Shown here piece after piece: positions 1 through 6,321 of a stretch of DNA of 11,821 nt. Numbering within the stretch: the stretch's first letter is position 1; each line of letters starts with the position of its first letter. The translations under genes and the position numbers were made by a program. The notes below the pieces were generated by a model that did no database searches, was not told where the DNA came from, and saw only the letters and a program-made list of their open reading frames with translations. This DNA comes from DASULK01 sp036278255 (lineage in GTDB: Bacteria; Actinomycetota; Actinomycetes; Mycobacteriales; Micromonosporaceae), in the NCBI GenBank assembly GCA_036278255.1, contig DASULK010000241.1, positions 1-11,821 of the forward strand, in the 5' to 3' direction.

Positions 1-340
1 TGGCTCCGGCCAGCCGCAGGGCGGCGAGTCGTCGGTCACGGGCGGGTGCGCCGAGCCGGACGCACTGGCCGGCCAGCGCCAGCACCGGGATGGTGAGCAG
101 CACCAGCGCGAAGGCCACGCCGGGGCGCAGGCCCGGCTCGCGCAGCAGCGCGTTGGTGTACTGCTGCGACCAGGCCATCTGGTTGTCGTCGGACGGCAGC
201 GGTGTCGGGATGGCGAGCACGGTCAGCGCAGCGAGGATGGCGAGTGTGGCGAGGGCGGCGCTGAGCCCGGTGAGCGCAACCCGCAGGGTGTCGGTGCGGG
301 TGCCGGCCAACGCCAGGCGCACCAGAGCCGAGGGTTTCAT
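1..340 (-). CDS. ABC transporter permease, FtsX/MacB-like, N-terminal part only
   Basis: The reading frame opens with ATG at 340-338 and stays open to the window edge, giving 113 visible residues of a protein cut by the window boundary. It starts MKPSALVRLALAGTRTD, followed by a hydrophobic segment at about residues 22-44, an extracytoplasmic stretch with LPSDDNQ, and a second membrane segment at about 75-90 leading into a basic cytoplasmic loop containing RLGAPARDRRLAALRLAG. That loop is typical of FtsX-like permeases that pair with lipoprotein/antimicrobial-export type ATPases. The start overlaps the stop of the upstream ATPase by 4 bp (ATGA), so the two are translationally coupled and probably form one transporter. 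The substrate is unknown. The family assignment rests on this N-terminus and on the neighbour. Confidence 0.8.
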   Translation of the reverse strand, partial: MKPSALVRLALAGTRTDTLRVALTGLSAALATLAILAALTVLAIPTPLPSDDNQMAWSQQYTNALLREPGLRPGVAFALVLLTIPVLALAGQCVRLGAPARDRRLAALRLAGA

Positions 341-1038
341 CGGGCGTGCCGTCCGCTCGGCGTGGTCAGCCCCAGCCCGGTTTGGTCGATCAGGCCGTCG
401 CGCAGCACGATCTCCCGGTCGGCGTATCCGGCGACCTGGGCGTCGTGGGTGACCAGGACGACGGTGGTGTGCTGCTCCCGGGCCAGTCGCACGAGCTGGC
501 CGAGCACCTGCTCGCTGGTGAGCGTGTCCAAGGCGCCGGTCGGCTCGTCGGCGAAGAGCACCCGCGGTTCGGTAACGAACGCGCGGGCTGCGGCACAGCG
601 CTGCTGCTGGCCGCCGGACATCTCGCCCGGCCGGCTGTCGGCCAACTCTGCCACCCCGAGCCGGTCCAGCCAGGAGAGTGCCGCGCTCCGCGCCTCTCGC
701 CGCCCCGTGCCGGCGAGAAGCAGCGGAAGTGTGACGTTCTCCGCCGCGGTCAGCTCGGCGACGAGTTGCCCGAACTGGAAGAGGATGCCGAAGTCGGTGC
801 GCCGCAGCTTCGAGCGGGCCGCCTCGGACCGGGTGTCGATCCGCTGCCCGCGATAGCTCACTTCGCCGGCGTCGGGGCGCAGAATGCCGGCGAGGCAGTG
901 CAGCAAGGTGGATTTACCGCAACCACTCGGGCCGGTGACGGCGAGGATCTCCCCCTCGGACACCTCCAGCGTCACCCCGCGGAGCGCGGGCGTCTGACCG
1001 TACGCCTTGACGACCCCGCGGGCCTGTAGATAGGTCAT
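337..1038 (-). CDS. ABC transporter ATP-binding protein (LolD/MacB-type)
   Basis: A 233-residue ATPase that would power the downstream FtsX-like permease at the cytoplasmic membrane. All nucleotide-binding motifs are visible: Walker A GPSGCGKS (36-43), Q-loop Gln88 in LFQFGQ, signature SGGQQ (141-145), Walker B VLFADE with catalytic Glu165, the PTGALD D-loop (166-171) and H-loop His198. I chose ATG at 1038, not the upstream in-frame ATG at 1092, because 1038 overlaps the padR stop as ATGA and the family begins just before the GVVKAYG strand. The stop in turn overlaps the permease start by 4 bp. Operon order is padR, ATPase, permease. This is a common actinomycete arrangement in which PadR controls an efflux or cell-envelope stress ABC system. 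The export substrate cannot be read from sequence. Confidence 0.93.
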   Translation of the reverse strand: MTYLQARGVVKAYGQTPALRGVTLEVSEGEILAVTGPSGCGKSTLLHCLAGILRPDAGEVSYRGQRIDTRSEAARSKLRRTDFGILFQFGQLVAELTAAENVTLPLLLAGTGRREARSAALSWLDRLGVAELADSRPGEMSGGQQQRCAAARAFVTEPRVLFADEPTGALDTLTSEQVLGQLVRLAREQHTTVVLVTHDAQVAGYADREIVLRDGLIDQTGLGLTTPSGRHAR

Positions 1039-1571
1039 GGGTGCACCTCCCGGTGCCAGTCGGTGACGCGGTCGAGGGTGGTCTGCAGCCACCGCAGGTC
1101 GGCGTCGAGGTGGGCGATGGCGAAGTCGGCGGCGATCACGTCGCCGAGCGCGGCCGCCGGATCGGCCTTGACGGCGGTCAACTCGCGCAGCCGGGCGATG
1201 TGGGCCTGCCGTTGCGCAATGAGGTAGTCACGGGCGCGTTCGACATCCGCTGTCATCACCGCGACCACGACTTTGGCGAGCAGGGTGCTGGTGATGCGGG
1301 GGGCGGGTGTCTCGACACTGCCCAGCCACGTGTCGAGGGCATCCCGTCCGGCACTGGTCAGTGCGTAGTGCGTGCGGTCGGGGCCGCCGTCGCGCTCCTT
1401 TCCGGCTGTCTCGACCAGGCCGTCCCGCTGCAGCCGGCCGAGCGTGGCGTAGACCTGGCCGAACGCCAGCGGTCGCGCCCGGGGCAGCCATCTGTCGTGA
1501 ATGCGCTTCAATTCGTAGCCATGCTTGGGCCCCTCCGTCAGGAGCCCGAGAAGCACATGCGTCGTGGACAC
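1035..1571 (-). CDS. PadR-family transcriptional regulator
   Basis: A 178-residue winged-helix regulator if started at GTG 1571. The N-terminus MSTTHVLLGLLTEGPKHGYEL is the classic PadR opening; FGQVYATLGRLQRDGLVE holds the recognition helix and DRTHYALTSAGRDAL the wing. The second half (about residues 90-178) is the helical PadR C-terminal dimerisation domain (rich in Ala, Arg, Leu). A GTG at 1586 would add five residues, but it lies inside the promoter palindrome. The 1571 start falls 6 nt after a -10-like hexamer, fitting a leaderless message. The stop overlaps the ATPase start as ATGA. The palindrome over its own promoter suggests autorepression, relieved by a ligand or stress that the ABC pump handles; that role is inferred. 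Confidence 0.9.
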   Translation of the reverse strand: MSTTHVLLGLLTEGPKHGYELKRIHDRWLPRARPLAFGQVYATLGRLQRDGLVETAGKERDGGPDRTHYALTSAGRDALDTWLGSVETPAPRITSTLLAKVVVAVMTADVERARDYLIAQRQAHIARLRELTAVKADPAAALGDVIAADFAIAHLDADLRWLQTTLDRVTDWHREVHP

Positions 1572-1606
1572 GGGCCAACTATTCACTGAGCGAATAGTTG
1601 CGTCAA
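1571..1606 (-). promoter_or_regulatory. Candidate leaderless promoter of the padR-ABC operon
   Basis: Reading the minus strand, a TTGACG -35 hexamer (1606-1601) is followed by a 17-nt spacer and the -10-like hexamer AATAGT (1583-1578). Six nucleotides later comes G at 1571, the first base of the chosen padR GTG codon. Hexamer match and spacing suit a sigma-70/HrdB-like factor, and the +1 would coincide with the start codon. No Shine-Dalgarno sequence is present. Predicted from spacing and motifs only. Confidence 0.6.
1576..1600. promoter_or_regulatory. Palindromic operator, probably PadR binding site
   Basis: Perfect 9-bp inverted repeat CAACTATTC (1576-1584) and GAATAGTTG (1592-1600) around a 7-nt spacer. 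It covers the spacer and -10 element of the padR promoter, so a bound dimer would block RNA polymerase. Its AT-rich arms stand out against the surrounding GC-rich DNA. PadR as the binder is inferred from position. Confidence 0.7.
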
Positions 1607-1701
1607 GTCACCACCTGCGCCATCTGTGGCCTGTTGCCGGCTCCGGCCCGATCAGCCGCCGCTCGTCCGGTTGGTGGAGTACCTTCTGAGACGACGACAG
1701 C

Positions 1702-1707
1702 AGGAGG
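1702..1707 (+). promoter_or_regulatory. Strong Shine-Dalgarno deciding the STAS start
   Basis: AGGAGG sits 6 nt before ATG 1714 and directly abuts the alternative TTG at 1708, so ATG 1714 is the better start. Confidence 0.75.
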
Positions 1708-1713
1708 TTGCGA

Positions 1714-2070
1714 ATGTCGTTGACGGTGCAGACAGAGCAGCACGATCCCTTCGTCGTGGTGTCGGTCGCTGGCGAACTGGACCTGGCCACCGCCCCCCAA
1801 CTGCAGGACCAGGTCACCGCTCTACTCGACCAGGGGCGGAACCGCCTCATCTTCGACCTGACCGACCTGTCGTTCTGCGACTCGACCGGCCTCTCGGTCT
1901 TCCTCAGCGCCAAGAACAGCTGCGAGGAGACGGGCGGGCTGATCCGCCTGGCCGCACCCCAGCGCGGCGTACTGCGCATCCTTCAGGTCAGCGGACTCGT
2001 CGAGGTGCTGGAGACCTATCCCACCGTGGCGGAAGCCATCGCCGCCGACACCTCACCGGCCACGGCCTGA
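1714..2070 (+). CDS. STAS-domain anti-sigma factor antagonist (SpoIIAA/RsbV-like)
   Basis: A 118-residue single-domain STAS protein. The order of elements is typical: a strand with VSVAGELDLATAPQL (17-30), a hydrophobic strand LIFDLTDLSF (45-54), then DSTGL (56-60) carrying the phospho-acceptor Ser57, and IRLAAPQRGVLRILQVSGL leading to the C-terminal helix. In this family the unphosphorylated protein binds an anti-sigma kinase and frees a sigma factor; phosphorylation of the DST serine switches it off. No cognate kinase or sigma gene is adjacent, so partners must be encoded elsewhere. A PP2C phosphatase lies 2.3 kb downstream, but it is a PstP-like enzyme and the link is speculative. The 3' end overlaps the convergent transporter gene by 18 bp. 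Confidence 0.92.
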   Translation: MSLTVQTEQHDPFVVVSVAGELDLATAPQLQDQVTALLDQGRNRLIFDLTDLSFCDSTGLSVFLSAKNSCEETGGLIRLAAPQRGVLRILQVSGLVEVLETYPTVAEAIAADTSPATA

Positions 2071-3351
2071 GCCCGGGCTGGCCGTGGTCGGCTCCCCGGA
2101 CTCGTCCTCGATGTAGCGGGGCCGGGCGATGACCAGGCCCGCCACCGTCTGCGCGGCAAGGGCGGCGAGAAGGAAACCGATCGGCGCATCCCAGCCCCCC
2201 GTCGCGTCATATAGGAGCCCGACCAGCAGCGGCCCAAACGCCGCGATGACGTAGCCGGCGCTCTGGGCGAACGCCGAGAGCGCCACCGTGCCCTCCGCCG
2301 TACGGGCCCGTAGCCCGATTGCCGCCAGGATCATCGGGAAGGAACTCTGCCCGACCGCCAGCAGCACCACCCACAGCACCGCCCCGCCGTACGGTGCGAG
2401 CGCCAGGCCGAGGTAGGCCCCCGTCATCGCCAGGGAGATGACCAGCACCAACGGACGCAGGGTCGCCAGCCGGGTCGCCAGCGCCGGCATGATGAGCGCG
2501 ATGGGCATCCCGACCGCGGTGACCCCGGCGAAGAGCAACCCCGCGGTCTGCGGGCGGTAGCCGGCGTCGCGGAACAGCTGCGCCAGCCAGCCCATAACGG
2601 CGTACGCCCCCAGCGCCTGCGCACCGAAATAGATCGCCATCGCCCAGCCGAGCCGGGTACGAGCCGGGCGTACCCGGCCAGCCTGCGCGGCGGACGTCTC
2701 CGCCCGGCTCATACGCGTCCTCGGTGGCACCGGCTTCAAGGCGGCCGGTAACCACGGGAGTACGGCGACCGCGGCGAGCGAGGCCCACACGCCCAACCCG
2801 ACCCGCCAGGACCCGAAAGCGTCGGCGATCGGCACGGCCGCAGCGGCGGAGACCGTGGCACCGGCGGTCAGAGCGGTCGAGTACGCCCCGGTGACCAAAC
2901 CGACCCGGTTCGGGAAGTAGGTCTGGACCAGGACCGGCATCAGCACGTTGGCCACCGCGATGCCGGCCAGCGCCAGCGCGGTGGTGGCGAGGAAGACCAG
3001 CACCGAGCCGGTGACGGCCCGCAGCGTCTGCCCACCCGCCAGGGCCAGCATCGCGAAGACGAGGACCCGCGCCGGGGAGTACCGGCCGACCAGCCACGGG
3101 GTGAGCACCCCAAATCCGGCGAAGGCGAGCGCCGGCAGCGTGGTTAAAAAGCCCGCCACCGTCCCGGAGAGGTGCAACCCGGTGCTGACCTCACCGAGCA
3201 GCGGCCCGAGGCTGGTGACCGCGATCCGGAGGTTGAACGCGACGAGCACCAGCCCCGCCAGGGCCAGTAAGCCCCCCACCATCGGCGCCGGCCTCCGGGC
3301 TGGACGGCCGGGCTGGGCCGGCTCGTCGAGCGTGGTGGGGGGCAGGCGCAT
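2053..3351 (-). CDS. MFS transporter, CynX/NimT family
   Basis: A 432-residue, very hydrophobic protein with about twelve membrane segments and a central basic loop (PPRTRMSRAETSAAQAGRV). The first segment carries FNLRIAVTSLGP (39-50), the hallmark of the cyanate/2-nitroimidazole (CynX/NimT) branch of the major facilitator superfamily. The segment after it has the GVLTPWLVGRYSPARVLVF loop expected between helices 2 and 3. Length matches the family (about 400). The frame is open far upstream to 4299, but that extension is antisense to mscL and the PRC gene. I start at ATG 3351. ATG 3378 (nine residues longer) has a purine run touching the codon and is possible. The substrate is not predictable; many relatives are uncharacterised exporters. 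Confidence 0.88.
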   Translation of the reverse strand: MRLPPTTLDEPAQPGRPARRPAPMVGGLLALAGLVLVAFNLRIAVTSLGPLLGEVSTGLHLSGTVAGFLTTLPALAFAGFGVLTPWLVGRYSPARVLVFAMLALAGGQTLRAVTGSVLVFLATTALALAGIAVANVLMPVLVQTYFPNRVGLVTGAYSTALTAGATVSAAAAVPIADAFGSWRVGLGVWASLAAVAVLPWLPAALKPVPPRTRMSRAETSAAQAGRVRPARTRLGWAMAIYFGAQALGAYAVMGWLAQLFRDAGYRPQTAGLLFAGVTAVGMPIALIMPALATRLATLRPLVLVISLAMTGAYLGLALAPYGGAVLWVVLLAVGQSSFPMILAAIGLRARTAEGTVALSAFAQSAGYVIAAFGPLLVGLLYDATGGWDAPIGFLLAALAAQTVAGLVIARPRYIEDESGEPTTASPGSGRGR

Positions 3352-3437
3352 AGGGCCGAACCTACAAGCGTTGGCCATCCTCCCCCCGGGTGATGTAACG
3401 GATGACACCACGTAGGTTGTCGCTACCAGACGCGACC

Positions 3438-3442
3438 GGAGG
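3438..3442 (+). promoter_or_regulatory. Shine-Dalgarno supporting the GTG start of mscL
   Basis: GGAGG five nucleotides before GTG 3448; no ATG alternative gives the conserved MscL N-terminus. Confidence 0.75.
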
Positions 3443-3447
3443 CATCG

Positions 3448-3882
3448 GTGCTCAAAGGCTTCAAGAACTTCATCATGCGTGGCAACGTCGTCGACCTCGC
3501 GGTCGGCATCGTCATCGGCGCCGCCTTCACCGGCGTGGTCACCCAGCTGACCAAATCCTTCCTCGAACCACTGATCAATCTCGTAGCCCTGGTGATCACC
3601 GGCAAGGACGGAATCGAGGGCACGGCGTGGAGCGCGCGCGGCGTCGAATTCGACTGGGCCGCCTTCATCAACGCGGCGATCACCTTCTTCCTCACCGCGG
3701 CCGCGCTCTACTTCTTCGTGGTGGCACCGATGAACAAACTCGCCGAGCGGCGCAAACGAGGCGAGGAGCCGCCGCCAGCCGCACCGAGTGAAGAGGTCAA
3801 GCTCCTCACCGAGATCCGGGACGCCCTGGTCGCCGCCAACCGCATACCGGAGCAGAGCCGCGACGACCTGCGCAGCCGCTAG
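3448..3882 (+). CDS. mscL: Large-conductance mechanosensitive channel MscL
   Basis: A 144-residue membrane protein that forms a homopentameric pore opening under membrane tension to release solutes during hypo-osmotic shock. The N-terminus MLKGFKNFIMRGNVVDLAVG is the family signature: the amphipathic helix followed by pore-lining TM1 with the VGIVIGAAFTGVV pattern. A periplasmic loop (about residues 45-70) precedes TM2 (about 71-92, FINAAITFFLTAAALYFFVV). The cytoplasmic tail has a charged linker, ERRKRGEEPPP, then the C-terminal helix EEVKLLTEIRDALVAA. Length is close to E. coli MscL (136) and mycobacterial MscL (about 150). Initiates at GTG with a good ribosome site. It is divergent from the MFS gene, with 96 bp between them. 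Confidence 0.97.
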   Translation: MLKGFKNFIMRGNVVDLAVGIVIGAAFTGVVTQLTKSFLEPLINLVALVITGKDGIEGTAWSARGVEFDWAAFINAAITFFLTAAALYFFVVAPMNKLAERRKRGEEPPPAAPSEEVKLLTEIRDALVAANRIPEQSRDDLRSR

Positions 3883-3918
3883 CGGTTTAGCCGGAAAACG
3901 GCGGGGAACTGCGCCGCC

Positions 3919-4284
3919 ATGGAGCCAGACATTCCCGACAACCCATCGCCGCTCACCCAGGTCACCGAGGGGATGCGAGTCATCGACGCGGACGGTGTGG
4001 AGGTTGGTGCCGTCAATGTCGTCCGGCTGAGCGACCCCGATGCCGTCACCGTGCAGGCCCCGGTCGGCGGTATCGGCCCCTCGGACCTGGCCGACGTCAG
4101 CGACGACGAGCCGGATGTGCCGGCCGACGTGGCGGCACGACTGCTGCGCAGCGGCTACCTCAAGGTCGACGGTGAGGAGGCGTTCGACGTCGCGGTCTAC
4201 GTGGAGGCCGACCAGATCGCCGACGTCAGCGACAACCTGGTGCAGTTGGCGGTCGGCATGGAGGACCTCACCGAGGAACAGTGA
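3919..4284 (+). CDS. Small acidic PRC-barrel/DUF2171-like protein
   Basis: A 121-residue acidic soluble protein without signal peptide or membrane segment. VTEGMRVIDADGVEVGAVNVV (residues 16-36) matches the first strands of a PRC-barrel/DUF2171-type fold. The middle part has VPADVAARLLRSGYLKVDGEE and the last part AVYVEADQIADVSDNLVQLAV, as in small actinobacterial PRC-like proteins of unknown function. The peptide ADVSD occurs twice (about residues 58-62 and 101-105), coded by a 15-bp exact direct repeat (4090-4104 and 4219-4233). It follows mscL by 36 bp in the same direction and could be co-transcribed. Family call is from pattern only; biochemical role unknown. Confidence 0.75.
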   Translation: MEPDIPDNPSPLTQVTEGMRVIDADGVEVGAVNVVRLSDPDAVTVQAPVGGIGPSDLADVSDDEPDVPADVAARLLRSGYLKVDGEEAFDVAVYVEADQIADVSDNLVQLAVGMEDLTEEQ

Positions 4285-4351
4285 GGCGTCCCGCCCCACA
4301 CCTCAGCACCGCCTGGCAGCATCCGGCGAGGTTCTTTGGCAAGCTTCGCAC

Positions 4352-5077
4352 ATGACCTTGATGCTGCGTACGGCTGCGGTCAGCGACCCCGGCCTCGTCC
4401 GCACCAACAATGAGGACGCCGTCTACGCCGGTGCCCGAATGATCGCGGTCGCCGACGGGATCGGCGGCCAACCCTCCGGTGAGGTGGCCAGCGCCATCGT
4501 CGTTCGAGCGCTCTCCAAGCTGGATCCGCTGCCGGATCAGGCTGATCCGGCAGCAGCACTCTCCGCCGCGGTCATCGCGGCGAACGAAGAGATCCGGGCG
4601 GCCACCACCGCCGATCCCGAGAGCAACGGAATGGGGACGACGGTCACCGCCGCACTGCTGCACGGCGACCAGCTCGCCGTGATCCACGTCGGTGATTCAC
4701 GCGGCTATCTCCTACGGGACGGCGCGCTCTACCAGTTGACCCGGGACGACACCTTCGTCCAGGCGCTGGTCGACAAGGGGGTCCTCTCCGCGGAGGAGGC
4801 GCGGGAGCACCCGCAGCGTTCCCTGGTCACCCGTGCGGTCCAGGGCGGCGAGGTGTCCCCGAGCACCGGGACGGTGCCGGTCCGAGCGGGTGACCGGCTC
4901 CTGCTCTGCAGCGACGGCCTGTCGGATGTGGTCGGCGATGCGGCGATCGCGCAGACACTGGCGGCCCACACCGACCGGCAGGAGTGCGCGCAGCACCTGG
5001 TCAAGCTCGCACACCAGGCCGGCGCCCCGGACAACGTCACCGTGGTCATCGCCGATCTCGCCACCTCCGTTCCCTGA
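4352..5077 (+). CDS. PP2C-family Ser/Thr protein phosphatase, cytosolic
   Basis: A 241-residue PPM phosphatase that dephosphorylates Ser/Thr residues using two bound metal ions. Motifs in order: RTNNEDA with metal-associated Glu21/Asp22, VADGIGG with Asp35/Gly36, GMGTTVTAALL, HVGDSRGYLLR with Asp115, the QLTRDDTFV loop, LLLCSDGLSD with Asp188, and PDNVTVVI with Asp227/Asn228. It corresponds to the catalytic domain of mycobacterial PstP but lacks its C-terminal membrane helix and extracellular domain, so it should be soluble. I chose ATG 4352; the longer open frame upstream overlaps the PRC gene antiparallel to any conserved sequence. A perfect inverted repeat lies inside the gene (4528-4554). 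No adjacent kinase is visible. Confidence 0.93.
   Translation: MTLMLRTAAVSDPGLVRTNNEDAVYAGARMIAVADGIGGQPSGEVASAIVVRALSKLDPLPDQADPAAALSAAVIAANEEIRAATTADPESNGMGTTVTAALLHGDQLAVIHVGDSRGYLLRDGALYQLTRDDTFVQALVDKGVLSAEEAREHPQRSLVTRAVQGGEVSPSTGTVPVRAGDRLLLCSDGLSDVVGDAAIAQTLAAHTDRQECAQHLVKLAHQAGAPDNVTVVIADLATSVP
4528..4554. repeat. Perfect 12-bp inverted repeat inside the PP2C gene
   Basis: GCTGCCGGATCA (4528-4539) and TGATCCGGCAGC (4543-4554) flank GGC. The RNA could fold into a very stable hairpin within the coding region (residues about 60-68, PLPDQADPA). It lies in a non-conserved surface stretch of the phosphatase, between the metal site VADGIGG and the GTT motif. Confidence 0.8.
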
Positions 5078-5108
5078 GCCCGGCTGTGAGCAAGCCGACC
5101 GGGCTTTC
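5077..5108 (+). terminator. Probable intrinsic terminator after the PP2C gene
   Basis: AGCCCGG (5077-5083) pairs with CCGGGCT (5099-5105) and is followed by TTC. The hairpin begins at the last base of the PP2C stop codon. A competing inner stem CGGCT/AGCCG exists. The U-run is short, as usual for actinomycetes. Confidence 0.6.
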
Positions 5109-5144
5109 GGGATCACCTGACGGGCTACGGCTGTTGATCCTGGT

Positions 5145-6227
5145 ATGAGCAGGAAGCAGCCCGTACGCGACGTCGACGTGGTGGTGATCGGCGCCGGCCA
5201 GGCCGGGCTCTCCAGCGCCCACTTCCTCGCCCGGGCCGGCTTTCAACCCCACGACGGATACGTCGTGCTGGACAGCGGGCCGGGTGCCGGCGGCGCCTGG
5301 CAGCACCGCTGGCCGACGCTGCGGCTGGACGGCGTACACGGTCTACACGACCTGCCCGGTCTGCCGCTCGGGACGGCAGATCCGACCCGTCCCGCCGCCG
5401 AGGTGGTGACGGAATACTTCGCCACGTACGAGCGGCATTTCGCCCTGCCGGTCCGCCGCCCGGTCCGGGTGAACGCGGTCCGGAACGGCGCGGACGAGCG
5501 CCTGCTTGTCGAATCGACCGCCGGCACCTGGGCCGCCCGCGCGGTGATCAACGCGACCGGCACCTGGGAAAAGCCGTTCTGGCCCCACTATCCGGGCCGG
5601 GAGACGTTCCGCGGCCGGCAGTTGCACACCGTCGACTATCAGGGGCCGGACGAGTTCGTCGGACAGCACGTCGTGGTGGTGGGGGGCGGCACCTCGGCGG
5701 TGCAGCTACTCGCCGAAATCGCCACCGTCACATCGACCACCTGGGTCACCCGTCGCCCGCCGATCTTTCACGAGGGTCCGTTCACGCCGGAGCACGGGCG
5801 CGCCGCGGTGGCACGCGTTGAGCAGGCGGTACGGGCGGGCCGGCCACCGCAGAGCGTGGTCAGCGTGACCGGACTGACCCTGGCCCCGCCGGTCCAGCAG
5901 GCCCGCGAGCAGGGCGTGCTGACCCGACTGCCGATCTTCGACCGGATCACCCCGGACGGGGTCGCCTGGGCCGACGGCCGGTTCGTGCGGGCGGATGTGA
6001 TCCTCTGGGCGACGGGTTTCCGGGCCGCGCTCGACCATCTCGCCCCGCTCCGGCTACGCGAGCCGGGTGGCGGAATCCGGATGGACGGCACCCGGGTGGT
6101 CAGCGAGCCACGGCTGCACCTGGTCGGATATGGGCCGTCAGCCAGTACGATCGGCGCCACCCGGGCCGGACGCGCCGCCGTACGCGAGATCCGCCGGCTG
6201 CTGGCCGATCCCGTACCCGTGGGCTAG
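5145..6227 (+). CDS. FAD-dependent NAD(P)-binding oxidoreductase, flavin monooxygenase-like
   Basis: A 360-residue two-dinucleotide flavoprotein. The first Rossmann motif GAGQAG (16-21) follows DVDVVVI and should bind FAD. GAGGAWQHRW (47-56) resembles the GGxW motif of class B monooxygenases. FRGRQLHTVDY (155-165) fits the FMO fingerprint FxGxxxHxxxY. The second Rossmann motif GGGTSA (180-185) should bind NAD(P)H, and ATGF (289-292) is the conserved C-terminal motif. It is shorter than Baeyer-Villiger enzymes (about 500) and matches the length of compact putative flavoprotein oxidoreductases such as CzcO-like proteins. The substrate is not known. Its stop lies 19 bp before the tRNA. It appears to be the last chromosomal protein gene before the inserted element. 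Confidence 0.88.
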   Translation: MSRKQPVRDVDVVVIGAGQAGLSSAHFLARAGFQPHDGYVVLDSGPGAGGAWQHRWPTLRLDGVHGLHDLPGLPLGTADPTRPAAEVVTEYFATYERHFALPVRRPVRVNAVRNGADERLLVESTAGTWAARAVINATGTWEKPFWPHYPGRETFRGRQLHTVDYQGPDEFVGQHVVVVGGGTSAVQLLAEIATVTSTTWVTRRPPIFHEGPFTPEHGRAAVARVEQAVRAGRPPQSVVSVTGLTLAPPVQQAREQGVLTRLPIFDRITPDGVAWADGRFVRADVILWATGFRAALDHLAPLRLREPGGGIRMDGTRVVSEPRLHLVGYGPSASTIGATRAGRAAVREIRRLLADPVPVG

Positions 6228-6246
6228 TCCGGTAACCTAGTGGCGC

Positions 6247-6321
6247 GGGTCGCTAGCTCAATGGCAGAGCTGCGGACTTTTAATCCGTAGGTTCGGGGTT
6301 CGAGTCCCCGGCGACCCACCA
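6247..6321 (+). tRNA. tRNA-Lys (anticodon TTT), with encoded CCA
   Basis: A complete cloverleaf: acceptor GGGTCGC (6247-6253) with GCGACCC (6311-6317), D stem GCTC/GAGC, anticodon stem GCGGA/TCCGT around loop CTTTTAA with TTT at 6279-6281, 5-nt variable loop, T stem CGGGG/CCCCG around TTCGAGT, discriminator A at 6318 and CCA at 6319-6321. It is intact, as expected when an element restores the 3' end on insertion. The integrase gene runs into it from the other strand. Confidence 0.97.
6258..6321. other. Putative attachment site (attL/attR side) within tRNA-Lys
   Basis: Established behaviour of tRNA-targeting tyrosine integrases is crossover in the anticodon-to-T-arm half of the tRNA next to int. 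Here the int reading frame enters the tRNA and stops at 6258, so the shared core should lie between about 6270 and 6321. The second copy is not in the window, so the exact limits cannot be set. Confidence 0.6.

Noticed and set aside
90..856. Long plus-strand frames opposite the ABC permease and ATPase genes
   Set aside because: They are low-complexity Arg/Ser/Pro-rich translations, the usual antisense shadow of GC-rich genes; the minus strand has all ABC motifs.
3359..3419. AACCTAC and GTAGGTT inverted 7-mers in the MFS/mscL divergent region
   Set aside because: Arms are short and 46 bp apart; not distinguishable from chance without conservation.
3874..3887. Hairpin-like palindrome CCGCTAGCGG at the mscL stop followed by TTTAG
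   Set aside because: Stem of only five pairs including a wobble and almost no U-run; too weak to call a terminator.
3352..4299. Minus-strand extension of the MFS frame across mscL and the PRC gene
   Set aside because: It is antisense to well-supported genes and shows no transporter sequence; the membrane protein begins at 3351 (or 3378).
6233..6238. TAACCT as tRNA-Lys -10 box
   Set aside because: Position is plausible but no -35 hexamer lies at 16-18 bp, so not listed as a promoter.
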